Shown: positions 11,759 to 24,295 of the stretch, one piece after another
How positions within the stretch are numbered: position 1 is the first letter of the stretch
Layout: every line of letters starts with the position of its first letter
From: Mycocentrospora acerina
Lineage: Eukaryota; Ascomycota; Dothideomycetes; Pleosporales
NCBI GenBank assembly: GCA_022701365.1
Contig: JAKUHH010000049.1
Location: forward strand, 807-64,806
Direction of reading: 5' to 3'
Length of the DNA: 64,000 nt
Program-made: the position numbers and the translations under genes
Notes under the pieces: generated by a model
The model's input: the letters and a program-made list of their open reading frames with translations, nothing else
Told to the model about the DNA's origin: nothing
Database searches by the model: none

Positions 11759-12892
11759 CTATTTTGCCCCCCAGGCTTGCTCTAGAACTTCTTTCACTGA
11801 TAAAACTTTGATTTCTGGAAATTTCTGGTTGAGAGTCTTCTCTGGACGAAGATCGAACAGACCATCATAGAAAAACCTTCCAAATGTCGACATGAGGCCT
11901 TGAGCAGCCTCCTTTGGCATCTCAGAGGAATACATGCTGGCGTGGCAAGGAAGTTCTGTCACCTTTCCTGCGTTCAAATCTTCAATTGAGTCATAGGTGA
12001 CTTTGAATTTCGCGCCTTTTTAATTAAGTTAGTCTTGTTGGATGTTCTATTTATGTTAGCACCTACCTTTGACTTCCTCTGCGATCTTTACAAACTCATT
12101 CCAAGTGACACTGTCGCCGGCAATGTAACTCTGTTCATCCCATTTTGGAAGATCCAAGCTTGCCGCAACAAACTCGGCAATGTTCAAACTGTGAATAAAC
12201 ATAATTGGAGTATTACCTGTACCTGGAAGAGCTGCTACCTCATTTTCAATATCAACAGCCATGATAAGTGGAGTTTGATATGTGTGTACACGGGGGTAGC
12301 CCCAATAGTCCAAGAAATAACCAACGTAGAATCGGGTGTGTTCCAAAGATGTCTTCTTCAGAAATTCTAATCCCTCAAGTTTAACCTTGCCGATCGTAAA
12401 ACCAGCGGATTGTCTGCAAATCAGAAACATGTTAGCATGTGTTGTGGTTTAACGCCGAAGTGTACGTAATAACAATTCAAGAAATATTGGAGGACTAATC
12501 TTACTCTACAGTTATTGGAACTCCCCAAACGCTTGGAACAAAACGCCTTGTCACCTTCGATACGTCTGCAGCAAGAACAAGATTATTTTGGGACTTGGCC
12601 GAATTGGTGAGAAATATTGTTGATATCACCGTATCAATATTGTTCTTCTCCAAGGTATTGACCATGCTGTCAACATCGTCATAATCCACTGCCAGAATTT
12701 CACATCCTATTTTTGCTGCAAGGATTGAATTCGTCTACTTGCGTCGTTATACACGTTCATATGATAAGAATTGTATGAATTACTTACCGATCTGCTTAAG
12801 ATTATCACTTGATGCTTGCCTTGTTGAAGGACAACTTCCGCAATAGTGCGACCTAAGCCATTCGTGCCACCGGCGATGGCGATAACAACCAT
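11759..12892 (-). CDS. NmrA-like / isoflavone-reductase-like NAD(P)-binding protein
   Basis: Four exons (12892-12788, 12734-12505, 12413-12067, 12015-11759) with GT-AG introns of about 51-91 nt give a continuous 312-residue protein. It opens MVVIAIAGGTNGLGRTIA, a GxxGxxG dinucleotide-binding loop of the NmrA type, followed by LAVDYDDVDS, the usual strand after the second helix. The first acceptor is placed at GCAAGTAG because this keeps the frame into AAKIGCEIL; the AG nearer the exon does not. Members are NADPH-dependent reductases or redox sensors; no catalytic role can be assigned here. I chose Met at 12892 over an upstream in-frame Met because the Rossmann fold starts immediately. Cytosolic, no signal peptide. 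Confidence 0.85.
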
Positions 12893-15800
12893 TGTGAGAA
12901 GCTTGAACAAGATTTAAGTGAGCTACTCAAAATTGTCCAGAAGATGATTGCGATTTAACCATTGTTTTAATTATGCTGAAGAACTACTATATAAGTGCAT
13001 CGAGAAGGCAGACTGAAAGAGTAACGATTTTCTGAGTCATGGGGTCGCTTAGAAGAACGGACGAATCTTAATAGTGAAACTTTGTTGTTTATTAATCAAG
13101 TGATAATCCTTACAAATAGAAGATGATTATTCATTCTTTGCTTTCGCCAACACAATTCACATGCTTTTCATTTTTAATCTAATCGTGCTTAGTTATTTTG
13201 TAGAGTTTGTTTTATCAATTTCTTTGTATCTCAATAGGTGAACGCAAAATCTTGTTATGCAGGACAAGTTCAATCAAATGTGTTCTGAGTGGAAAGGCTA
13301 AGTCAAACTCTAGTTGATTAGAAATGCCGACGACAAAACTTGAAATTCATTCTAGGGTGAGTAAATGTCATATTTAAGAATGTCTAACTTGACAGAACAA
13401 TACTACTAATATTACAATCTTTATGAGGGAGAGAGAGAGAGTACAAGCATACCAAAAGAGTAGTTATATATTACATGTCTATTCTTTACACATTAATGTA
13501 CCTTATGATGGACGCGTTAAATTAAAACCATTAAGATTGCTCTAATTGCTTCGAGCTTTAAAAAAAAGGGATAGCAGCCGACTAATTCATCCTCGATTCA
13601 GCCTTACAGCACCTTAACCTTATTGTGGTCCTCTCTAGGTATATAGCGAACGGTCATAAGTAATGAGAATCATTAATCATTTCGTTAAATCCTATTTTTA
13701 ATTGAAGAACTTATTGTCACAGAAATGCAATTCAATTGAATCTTAGTACTAAATTTAGAGGCGCACCAAAAGATACCTTTTAGTATTAATAGTATAACAC
13801 TCCTATATGTCCTTAAAAAGACTTAGAACAGATTCAGATCCCACCTCTCATCAGTGTCTTAACAAATGTAGCCTATAGTCTAAGACACAGAGTTGTAGAG
13901 ATTTAAATATCAACTTAAATATTGTGTTGATTAGATGTATACTTATAATATAGTAGAGATATTCTATTGGTTTTTGTTCTAAATTTCTTTATTGTAATTG
14001 TATAGGAAATTTTAGGTTTAATTACAAATTTGTAACACACGAAGGGAACATTTTTCTATTGCTAATGGACCTTGAGAAAAAATGAAGAAACTTCTCAAAC
14101 CAATGAAAACTCAGCACCCACATAATGGCTGATATCTCTACCGAGTCAGCCTAAATAGCAAAGAGAACAACAGAGCAAAGTTAATAACAGAATAACTGCG
14201 CACTCCTTGATTTAAAAGAATATTTTAATTGAGAAAATTAGTATTACAATTTTTTAGTTGGTAGTAACTCGAATCTTCATTTCTATAAAACCATTTTAAA
14301 TAAAACAAATTTTGCACTACTTATGTTCCGATAAATATTAATTAAAGACTAGTTACATGCAACAGACAGAACATAGTTCTCTTAAGCTTCTTTAACTTTA
14401 AAAACAAGGCTAATACAAGTTACTTAAAATTGTAATATTTAGTAATTTAGAATTATTAAAGTTGTTTAAAACAAGAATGATAAAACCTAATTTTGTATTG
14501 AATTTTTAAATTTATTCTTATTCCGATAATCTACTAAAATAAAAATATTAAAAAAGAGGCTTACTTTTTTTTGCAACATGTCTACTCTGGCGCCAGCAAC
14601 ATTAATAATTCTTTAATATTTCTTAATATATATTTATGTTTCTCTTCTCTCATGTCTAATGTCTTATAGTCTAAAGTAATAGAGTGCAGCTAAATAGGAG
14701 CTTTACTGTTGTTACAGAACATTTTGAAGAAATCTATAGTTTAGTAATCGTTCAGCTTACTACAATGGCAGGTCTAATTTTACTATTCTGTATCTTAGGT
14801 AGACTTATAGTAGTTTTAAATTTAAAGTAAGTAAGTCTAGATACTTAAAGATTTGTAGATTAAGTACAAAATAACAAAAAAGTCTTACTTAAAAGTAGAA
14901 TTTAATACAAACTACAAGAAATTAATTGTTTAGGCTAGTTTTTTAAAAAAAGCTAGATATAATAATGTAAAAGGTTGATTAATATAGTAGTATCTTAAAT
15001 ACATAGAAGTCGTGTTTAAAAACAGAAATTAAAAAAGAACAAGTGCTTTAAATAAAGATTTTTATGCTGTTAGTAGCTAACGCAATAATAAAGACTGGAG
15101 TAGCAGAGATTGTAAATATAAGTAATGTAATTAAAAGACAATGTTAAAATCATAAATCCTAAGTAGCAAAACTTTTATCCTAATATTAACCTTTCTAGAA
15201 AAAGACGTAAGTCAAACTAGTTTAGTAAACTAATATAGTACTTCTAACAACAAAAGTAGTAATAGTACAAAGACTTATATGCTAAAATACTCTAAATAAG
15301 GAAAGGAAAAGAGAAAATTAACATAAAGAGATATATAGCCTAGCTGTAGATATTTTCTTTCTTACTTAGGCAAGGCTTCTGGTTATACTAAGGTTTTTAT
15401 TAGAAACCAAAAGGTCGATAGCAAATTAAATGTTCACTGCAAGAGTTTAAACTTAAAACCTTTCTTTAATAATTAAAATGTATGTTAAAGCTTGGCATTG
15501 AGTTATTTAAGTTTGTTATTAAACCACTACTTTTTACTTGGCCTTTAAGGTTCTAGCAAAGATATCTTAACTAAAGATAGAAAACAGTTCATTATAGACT
15601 AGCATTAACGAAGACTTTAGTAGAGAATATTAAATATTCATTACTTAGCTAATAAGAGCTTTAAAAAAAACTAATAGATTGTTGCTTCCTAGTCTAAAAA
15701 TTTCTATATTGTTTAATTGATCACTCATTCTCCAGAATACGCTACTCCTAGAAAGTGAAATGGTAATCCACATGCAAAGAACTTCTGATTTGCTGGCTTC

Positions 15801-16022
15801 GGACTTAATGACTCTTAAATACGTTTTCTTATCGCCACTTTACTTCCGGAATTCCTTTTTTCGGACGAATGTTGTCCCTTGGGAAGGACAATTTTTAGGA
15901 CCAAGTCTACGTTATCGTCATCTATTAAATGGTTGTCAAAGGCGCAGAATTCTTTAAACTGCACCCTTTCACTTTGGATCTTTCATCTGATTTAAAATTC
16001 CAACACTTTAGAATTTTTCGAA
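12893..16022. other. 3.1-kb AT-rich gap
   Basis: Very AT-rich, with many stops in all frames and no gene I can support. A TATATAG hexamer-type box on the minus strand near 12987-12993 lies about 95 bases upstream of the NmrA-like start and may be its TATA element. The rest looks like RIP-eroded repeat DNA. A short GAGAGAGAGAGAG microsatellite lies near 13428. Confidence 0.5.
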
Positions 16023-17104
16023 ATGACACGCGTACTTCTTACCGGTGGCAATGGATTCATTGCTGCGCACACCCTCGATCTACTTTTGAAGCGTGGGCAT
16101 TCTGTAGTCACTACTGTCCGAACTCAAGACAAGGCCGAAAAGATCAAAAATGCTTACAAAGAGTACGCCAGTAAGGGCCAGTTAAAATTTTCCATCGTAC
16201 CAGATATCGCAAAGCCTGGTGCTTTTGATGAGACTTTAGTCTCAGACCCCCTATTCGACGTAGTGTTACATATGGCCAGTCCGTTCCATTTTGATGTCAC
16301 CGATGTTAAGAAAGAATTGCTCGACCCAGCGATCAGGGGTACAGTCGAGATTCTTAAGAGCATCAAGGCTGGCGCTCCGAATGTAAAACGTGTCGTCATC
16401 ACGTCTTCATTTGCTGCCATGGCGGATCCGAGCAAGGGAAACCGGCCAGGATACACATATTCCGAGGAGGACTGGAATCCTGTGACTGAGCAAGAGGCAC
16501 TAGAGAACGCTATTGCAGGATATAGTGCTAGCAAAACTTTTGCAGAAAAGGCTGCGTGGGAATTTTCAGCATCAGAAACTTCTAGTTTTACCATTACAAC
16601 TATCAATCCACCTATGGTCTTTGGTCCAGTCGTAAGTTAGCAAGTACATTACTATAAAAGCACTTGTTAATAAGTTTTTAGATTCACAACCTAGAAACAC
16701 TCGACAAGATTAATACTTCGAATCAAAGAATTCTGTGGGCAGCCCAGGGTAAATTCAAGGATGAAATTCCGGCAACAGGACTTCACTTGTGGGTTGATGT
16801 CCGCGATGTTGCTGAGGCGCACGTTACAGCATTTGAAAATCCTAAAGCAGCTAATAAGCGGCTCTTTACACTTTCCGGATACTTTTCGAATCGTGAAATT
16901 GTTAATATTATTAAAAAACAATTTCCTTTCTATAAAGATCAGCCAAGCGATTCAACACCGGGCGGTGACTACCCAGAGGGTGGAATAACCGGTTTGTTCA
17001 ACTATAGTGACAAACTGTCTGTTGAGCTCCTTGGAATAGAGTATAGATCTTTAGAGGAATGTGTTGTCGATGCCATAAAGTCATTTCAGGTCTTGGGATT
17101 GTGA
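16023..17104 (+). CDS. NADPH-dependent ketoreductase / DFR-like extended SDR
   Basis: Two exons (16023-16631 and 16682-17104) flank a 50-nt intron (GTAAGT...TTTAG), giving 343 residues. The N-terminal TGGNGFIAAH is the extended-SDR glycine motif, and YSASKTFAEKAAWEF holds the catalytic YxxxK. NPPMVFGP and LWVDVRDVAEAH are typical of the dihydroflavonol-reductase/GRE2 group, which reduces aldehydes and ketones using NADPH. All catalytic residues are present and the length is normal. It lies alone on the plus strand between the NmrA-like gene and the hydrolase pseudogene. It could serve the neighbouring terpenoid-type cluster, but that is inference. Confidence 0.9.
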
Positions 17105-17812
17105 ATAGCTCGGCAAAGAGATGGACGAAATAGTATTTACGTCAATTGATAGGGTTTCCATATTTCAAGAAACTTTTTACCTACGCTTGCGTCGTTACCT
17201 CTGCGAAAGTATTTTAAGTGAAACGTTTTCTCGTATAATCGACGATGCAGATAGCGCTCGTCACAGCGCTTGACCTGCCATACTGTGTCCTTTACATTTT
17301 AGAATGACAATTAATATGGGTTAAAATCAAGCCAAGAAGATTTAGAAACTTTTAGAAGTTCCAGTCTGGTCAAGATTTGTACCTTAAAGAATAACATTTA
17401 ACACAAATTTCGCTGCAACTCCCATAGATTTCGGGATCCAGGGATTCTAAATAGTGCACTTGTTTAGCAAGCATTTGAATACTTGCCAGATTTGATGCAA
17501 AATTAAATAACTGAATGAGTTAGTAGTTCAACTAAAAGTATTTTGCTCGATTGGCGTATTTTCTATCATTTTGTATTAAGTTAGCGAAATTTTTTTAAAA
17601 TAAATTTCATTGCTGTATAGCTACTACATTAGGTTGTTAAGCTAACCTTGGATTAAAAACACATATTTGACAGTGAAAATTATTTACTTATTGCTTATAA
17701 TATGTTTAAGAATATGAGTCTATAAAGAAAATCTTAGGTTCGTTCTGTTTAAAACTAACAACATTCCAATTGGAAGTGAAAGTTAATAAAGATTTCTATC
17801 TACTCAATTCAT
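17105..17812. other. Convergent intergenic gap
   Basis: About 700 bases between the 3' ends of the ketoreductase and the cysteine hydrolase. It is AT-rich toward the right. No gene or obvious element seen. Confidence 0.4.
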
Positions 17813-18702
17813 CTAACTAACCTGCTTCGTCGCATGCACATCTTCTTGAACTGTTGATGGCCACTCCTTAACTGTCATGACTTGATCTGCTATTATAGGC
17901 CAAATCAAATTCGTTGCAGCATCTTTATGAGCAGTAGAGAATCCGGCAGTTGCATCAGACCTGGAAATTTATTATTTAGTCGAGGAAAAATGAAAGATCT
18001 TCAAAATAGTTGGCAAACTTACAACAGCGTAACGTGATATCCACTAGCGCGTGTTATGTTAGTGCTTGTAAGTCCTTTAATCTTGAAAACTTACAGCTCT
18101 CTAGCATATCTAGCTGTTGACTCAAGACAAGTGTTCGCTATCATTCCGGCCAATACCAAGTGCGTGATCTCGCGCTGATGTAACTGATAATCTAAGTCGG
18201 TATTGGCGAATCCACTAAATGGAAAGAACGTCAATTTAGGTAAAGAATAAGTACAAGTAGCAACAAATCATTTCTGCTTTTCTTCTTTGAGAATCTGTCA
18301 TAATAGTACTTACCTACTATTCCAGTGTTTGCTAACCACAACGTCTTTGTTTCCTAAAATATCCGGCTCAAGGCCTGGAAAAATTTCGGATCCCCAACTT
18401 CCTTCTTCAAGAGCTCTAGATTCGCTAAGCCCTTTTGTCGTGGTATTCATATGACGCCACCCCTCGTAGTTTCCCTCCCTTCACGTCTGATGCAGCGAGT
18501 AAAAGATAGGAATGCGGATCTTACGAGTTAAATTAACAAGCTCTTTTAAATGACGTATAGAATCGGTCGCGGCTAAAGATTCGCTGATGTAGCTGTTGAT
18601 TTTGCCATCAGGATGTAGGAATTCATTGTAAACATCTATAAGAACTAAAGCCGTATTACCAGGTACATAAGTTGAAGGTGTTGAGGGGAAAGGAGTCGAC
18701 AT
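17813..18702 (-). pseudogene. Isochorismatase-like cysteine hydrolase with in-frame TGA
   Basis: Four exons (18702-18314, 18214-18095, 18043-18023, 17960-17813) give a frame of 226 codons. It has the family's triad in order: Asp in ALVLIDVYNEF, Lys in VVVSKHWNSS, and Cys in ANTCLEST. One codon (18483-18481) is TGA, between FYSLHQT and REGNYEGWRH, where the family reads straight through; CGA to TGA is the simplest explanation. Exon 3 is only 21 nt but keeps the frame and encodes the expected GYHVTLL strand. Splice sites are all intact, so the nonsense change looks recent, or it could be a sequencing error. If translated as is, only 73 residues are made. Confidence 0.75.
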
Positions 18703-18746
18703 TTTGAGGAAGTTGTTTTGAACTTCTATCTGGACGAGACTGTTAG

Positions 18747-18754
18747 TATATATA
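18747..18754 (-). promoter_or_regulatory. Possible TATA box of the cysteine hydrolase gene
   Basis: A TATATATA stretch on the minus strand about 45-52 bases upstream of the hydrolase start codon. Position and sequence fit a TATA element, but the surroundings are AT-rich, so this is weak evidence. Confidence 0.35.
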
Positions 18755-20881
18755 TGAGAAGAACAGGGCGCTAAAAGCGTTAAACGTGACTCAGAACTAG
18801 TGTTAAGATTGTTTAGTGATCATTTATGCGCCATATTTCACGTGCACGGAATCGGAAAGACTCTTTCTGTCTGAAAGTTGTTATAATAGCTGCTTTAACC
18901 GTTTTCGTCCGACATGGGGGAATACTTCTCCCGATTCCGAGGAGCCAAATGGAGATCCCTACAACCCCTCATATTGAAACTGTGGGTAACTACGAGTAGG
19001 ATACTAAGAGAATTAACTTCCTTAGAAAGATATGAAACAACTAAAACTTAAAATTTAAAGAAATTCTGCAAATCACTAACTGAAATAATATAGTTTGTGT
19101 TTATTAAAAAGTTCTAGGTCACATATTATACTAGGACGGGTTCTTACTTTAGACCTTTGCTACCTAACTACTAGCGAACGCTTCTATACAGGCCTGATCT
19201 GTGTTAAAATACTTATTTAGAGACTCTATATCCTATTCGAAGTGCATGCAATAGGTAATTATCTATATTACTAGTATAAAAAAAATGATTAGATCTTAAG
19301 ACAAACCTAACAAAAAACTTTATTGCCTGTGAATAAATAATAAAAGAGATTAATTAGAAGTAAACTTAGTATAACTCTCCTCTACTAAATAAATTATTAA
19401 ATTTTGTTTGTCCTTTTATAGCCTTAATTTACATCTTATAATAGAACAAAACCATTTAAAAAACATTGAAACAAACTATTCACTAGATATATATGCAAAG
19501 GAAGAAATAAGCACTATAAGAATAAAACTATTAAACAGAACTATAAAATAATGTTACTAACTTTAACTAAATAAATCTAATTTATAAAAATAGTTTAATT
19601 CTTAAAACTAGACTAAAAATAATTATAAATGTAAAATTTAGACTACAGATATATTAGTAATATCTTAATTAATTGTCTTACTTTTCTGTAACTATTAACA
19701 GTTAGAGACCTATAAATGTCACGTTCAAAACGCCATATCCTGACCTACCCCAGAATTAACTAGTACTTATCTAGAAGATATCATTTACGCACCTACTATT
19801 GTTAAGGATACCTAGGAGAGTATTTATATAAGATAGTTAGCTATATAGCCTTATTGTGTAGTTTTTTAGTATCCTTTTATACAAGACCTATAGGTGTAGA
19901 GAATAGTATCTTTAGTATATCCTCTAGTCCTAGCACTCCTATATGACTCGTAGTGGAGATACAGACCCCATTCAGATTACTCTCTTCTTTAATTGCGTCG
20001 TTACAATAAGAGTTAATATGTAAAGTTGGTTAATAAGATTTCACACTTTTACGTTCTTACTAGACATAAACTAAACCATACTAATTAGTTTTCCACTTCT
20101 AACAAATAATAGTTCTAAAGAGCCTGTAATGTGAAATAGCAATAACTTAAAAGAAACACTAATCATACAACAGTTTACTGTGTTCTATTAAAAATCAAAC
20201 CTTGCAGCTACATAGAGAAGCAATTTAGTAAGTTTAGTAATTTCTGCAAGTCTGTATTTGTATACACTGTGATAATCAAATAAGGTTCCTCAACCCTTAG
20301 GCTAAGAAGAAAAGGTAATATTAGAATTAGACGATATATAAATGTACTGTTAATCTATGTAAAAGCTAGAATTTTTTTTAAATAAATAAATTAGAAAACT
20401 CTTTAAAGTAACAGAACACACAAATAAGCTTAAACACTATAAATGTAAAGTACAATTGTGATTTAAGGTTGCAACATAAATAAAGCAGTGGTTTAATTCA
20501 ATCCGTACGATAGTAATTTTTGATCAATTAAAAAACACAAAACTATAATAAATTAATTTATTTACTTTTTTAGAATGATTACTTTGTTTGTTTAACATGA
20601 TATGCATCGTAGTTCTACTAGTAGTATAAAGGAATTTCGAAATTAGTTGATATATCTTCTGGTGCGTGTTAAGCAAGTACGTATTAAAACTTTAATGCTG
20701 CAGGCGGCAGAAGAGACGTGCTGAGAAACGCAGAGAGGATTTTGAAAGTTAAGGTAGATTTTTTAAACCAAATATTGACATAATTCTGGGACAATGTTAA
20801 AGGCAAACGCTACAATAGCGATCTAAATCTAGTGATAAGCTTAGACTTATATATTTCCTAAGAAATCTAACTGGCCTACTA
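18755..20881. other. 2.1-kb AT-rich gap
   Basis: No gene I can support. From about 19000 the sequence becomes strongly AT-rich with stops in all frames, resembling other eroded-repeat blocks in this window. It separates the hydrolase from the terpene synthase 3' end. Confidence 0.45.
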
Positions 20882-23133
20882 CTATTTTAAGTTACTCGAT
20901 TTCATGCTCAGGGACTGAAGCAGCACACGGAGCATTGGATTTGGACTACCTATCTTATCCTCCAATACCTTGACTTCCTCAACAAGTCGACTCTCCATCT
21001 TTGTAATGAACTCAAGTGTGATATCTAACGCACCCGAAGTCTTGAGTAATGATATGATGTATGATTTAGTCTCCATTGATAGTTGTGCGGCATCAGGATG
21101 TTTCGCTCGGAAAATGCCTATAATTTGTGCAAATGAGGCGGGTGCCAACTTATTACATACGACGATAGGGTAGGACAACTTTCCCTCGTCTAAATCTTCA
21201 TATGCTCCCTTGCTTTGTGCGTATTCCGTCGACATCAGATTCATGTAGTCGTCTCGGACTTGGAAGTATCGTCCAAAGAGTCGCACGAACTTGCTAAAGG
21301 AACTTGCTATAAGATATGTTGATTTAGATGCCATGAGCAAGAGGAGTAACTCAAACATGCAACCTGTCTTTTTGTCGACCATTTCTAGATAAGCTTCATC
21401 AGAAGGGCAGAGCAATTGAAATCTCCAATACAGGTCATAGCCTTGGCCTATGTGCATGTGTTGAAGCACCTGGAGGGAAGATATCTGTACCGAGAAGTCG
21501 AAATTGATATTGATCATTTGCATGGACCTGACGAAAAGATATGTCGAACTGTTGATTGACTGGGCTGTTCCAAAAATGGTATGAGCTGCTGGTTTTCCAC
21601 GGCGAAGAGTGGACTGGTCTTGGATATCATCTAGAATCAACGACGCATTGTGAAGCATACTTGTGATATCCTTTATTACGTTTACGTAGCGGTCCGAGAT
21701 ATGGAACCATTGGTTCAGGGCATGGATTATTGTTGACCTGACCCCTTTCGATGGCGACGATGCTATGTACTCACATACAGCATCAACTGGGTGAGGTGGT
21801 GTTAATGGTAAGACATCTGAATGTGATGTGCAATCTATCTCATTCGGTACGTGACAATTTTCAGGTGTATAGCTTGACTCAGAATCCTTCGAAAAATCTG
21901 ATTGTGTTCGGTCGGATGAGCTCGAGTGGACATGTTTCTGCGAAAGAGTCTGAACAGCCGGTATGGTTCGCTGTTCCACGGAATTTTCTGTCTGATCTTT
22001 CCATGAATGGTGTCTAGGACAGTTGGCACACCAGTAATGATTACCCGCGACTACAAGCCCGCAGACTTCGATAAATTGGCGCAATTGAGATGATGTTGAG
22101 GGATAGTCTTGGAAAAAGCGTTCCATGCGTTTCTCATATTCTCTCTCAAACGTGATGATGAGATCCCGAACAACTTCCTTTGCCTCGTCGTGTGTAATTT
22201 TTCTTAACCGCGAGAGGAGCTCGATGGAATTCACAATTCGGGAGCCCATTGTGAGAGAAGCATTATACTCACGGCCCCAGCTCCAATAGTCGTTTGTGAG
22301 AACAAGTGCCCACTCTGCTGGTTCAAAGATATGTCTTGTTGGCTTCAATTCCTCATCTGATATATTCAGTCCCATGCCAAATTGACACATCAACCAGAAA
22401 GGTCTGTAGCATCAGTGGAGTTAGCGATGTTACCATAAATAAGTCAAACATGAAAATCGATCAAGGGTACTAACTGCATGCCTCCATTCAACATTCTAAA
22501 GTCAAGATATTCATCAAGTGAATTAATATGATCGTAATTCAGGTGCTCCATGACATCGAGCCATTTCTTCTGGTAGGATGATATCATTCTCATGCCCATC
22601 TCCCGATCAATGCTCAGAATTTCTAAGACACACTTGCTCACTAAATGTCTGAATCTCCTAGTATTTGTTTCGTGTATGGAGATGTCTGCATCACTGCCAA
22701 TTGATAAAGCAGCGCTGAATTGTTTGTGCTCGTTGATGGCCGCGTCTAGGCTGACATTATCTGTAGCGTCTATACCCACTTTTGGTTAGTTTAAATGTTC
22801 ATTTTGAGTTTCTCATCCTAGGAATCTCTCACCATCATGAATATTTCCAATATTGGCCAGGTACGTTATGCTTGCTAGCCTCTGAGGTAGCGATTCTGGG
22901 AAGATAAATGCACACCAGTTGCCCACGTTAGACATGGCTGAACCTGATTTGGCTGCCCAGCCATCACTGATATGCTCTTCCCAGTCACTTATTGACTGAA
23001 TTGTTGCCTCGTCTGCAATATCATTTCGTTTGTGAATACGAATGGGTAGAGTAGTAAAACATTTCGTTTTTAGGGCAACATCTGCAGGAACTGCCACAGA
23101 TTGCTTCCATTCTGTGTCTGAATTGCCTGACAT
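20882..23133 (-). CDS. Chimeric terpene synthase (class I cyclase plus prenyltransferase)
   Basis: Three exons (23133-22833, 22769-22475, 22403-20882) give 705 residues, the usual size for ascomycete two-domain di-/sesterterpene synthases. In the N-terminal cyclase half, choosing the TATAG acceptor at 22770 restores NIHDDATDN, the aspartate-rich metal motif; the second motif NDYWSWGRE fits NDxxSxxxE. After a Ser-rich linker (about residues 310-370) the prenyltransferase half shows LHNASLILDDIQD with RRGKPAAH, GQGYDLYW, and FQVRDDYMNL. All four metal-binding sites look intact. The enzyme would condense IPP with an allylic diphosphate to GGPP or GFPP, then cyclise it. Motifs alone do not decide C20 versus C25. 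It is divergent from the P450 at 24.3 kb, across a 1.16-kb spacer. Confidence 0.93.
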
Positions 23134-23813
23134 AACTCTTCTGAAACCTTTGTCGTAAATTCCCGAGCTCGAGGGACGTTTGTGCGTTGGAAACTTTTGA
23201 AGGGATGCGTATTATTACTTGGATCGTACCAGGAATTCAAAGTTCATCTTATCTAATCCTAAGAATAAAGAAAACACTCTAATTGGTGTATTCTGAAGGT
23301 GGGCTTATCGTCTCTCCATTTGATTAATTACTCAAGCTTTCGCGTATCATTGGCTGCTATAAAAGTATCACAAGCTCCTACATTGAATAGTGAGGTCGGC
23401 CACCCTTGTTCGTTTCAAGACTCCAAGTTAGCTCTGATAGTGACAGCTACTTGTTCCCTGAAAACTCTCTAGACTGGGGATGAATAGATTGCTTTTTTTC
23501 AAGAGGCTTGAGAGGAGTGAGAAAAACATGTGACAGGAATAAGGCGGTCCGATTAGGAACTTGAACCTAAAGCAGAACTCACAAAATGCCTCGGTAACAT
23601 TATCTACCGATATATTGCCAATTTTAGTTTCTTAGTCTATAGAGTGGATTTGGTGATGAATTCATATACAGTTCATTTCAAGTGAAGGGTACTGCTTGTT
23701 CTGCGGAATGATCATCCATTACTAGCCAAGCTAGTGCTGTTGTGTACTGTAGATCCTAGTAAATGAAACGATCCACAAGAATTACGTTTCTCTGCAGATC
23801 TCAAGAATTCGTA
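23134..23813. promoter_or_regulatory. Terpene synthase side of the divergent promoter region
   Basis: Spacer between the terpene synthase start and the inserted repeat element at 23814. It probably holds the synthase promoter and part of the control region shared with the P450. I see no well-defined operator. Confidence 0.4.
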
Positions 23814-24073
23814 CAAGGGGAGAACCGGAGAAGGCGAGAAATACGAGATGAACGTTTAATAATATGAAAATTCAATAGATCTTTCCTAAACTAATAGAAA
23901 CCTCTAAATATTTTTTTGCGCTAGGAGATGCTATCAGCTTAATTAATAATAGGTTTACTAAAAAAATCGCTATCATCTTAATGAAACTTGAATCTTAAAG
24001 CAAAACTTTTCTGGGTTTCTTTAATCAAGTGCGGTACACTACTTATTTCTTGCCCGCTCTGGCATCCCCCTTG
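23814..24073. mobile_element. MITE-like inverted-repeat element, copy A
   Basis: A 260-base non-coding element whose left end (CAAGGGG...GGAGAAGGCGAGAAATACGA) is roughly the inverse of its right end (...TATTTCTTGCCCGCTCTGG...CCCCTTG). A second copy lies at 30673-30909. The interior is AT-rich with a shared ATAGATCTTTCCTAAACTAA segment. TA precedes the left end; the right flank is TTA. It sits in the divergent promoter region of the terpene synthase and P450 genes. Confidence 0.8.
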
Positions 24074-24295
24074 TTATAGCTTATGAATACAATACGAGCG
24101 CACGGACGAACGGAACGCTCTGTTCGGATAATCGCGCTGTATCGGATTAGCTAAAGCATGATGAGGTCTATCATATTACAAATTCATTTTTTGCAATAGA
24201 AAGGAACAATTTTTTAGATAATTGACAGCTTACATTTACAACCTCATACTGTGCTTAGTGGTATCAGTTTGCAGATTGCACGTAAGGTGATAGCT

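Noticed and set aside
13428..13441. GAGAGAGAGAGAG run as a promoter element
   Set aside because: A simple microsatellite in an AT-rich gap more than 500 bases from any gene start.
16154..16606. 150-codon minus-strand frame opposite the ketoreductase
   Set aside because: The plus strand encodes the conserved SDR motifs across the same bases; the antisense frame has no family features.
21751..22017. Plus-strand frame opposite the terpene synthase
   Set aside because: Lies antisense to the conserved synthase exon; shadow of a real gene.
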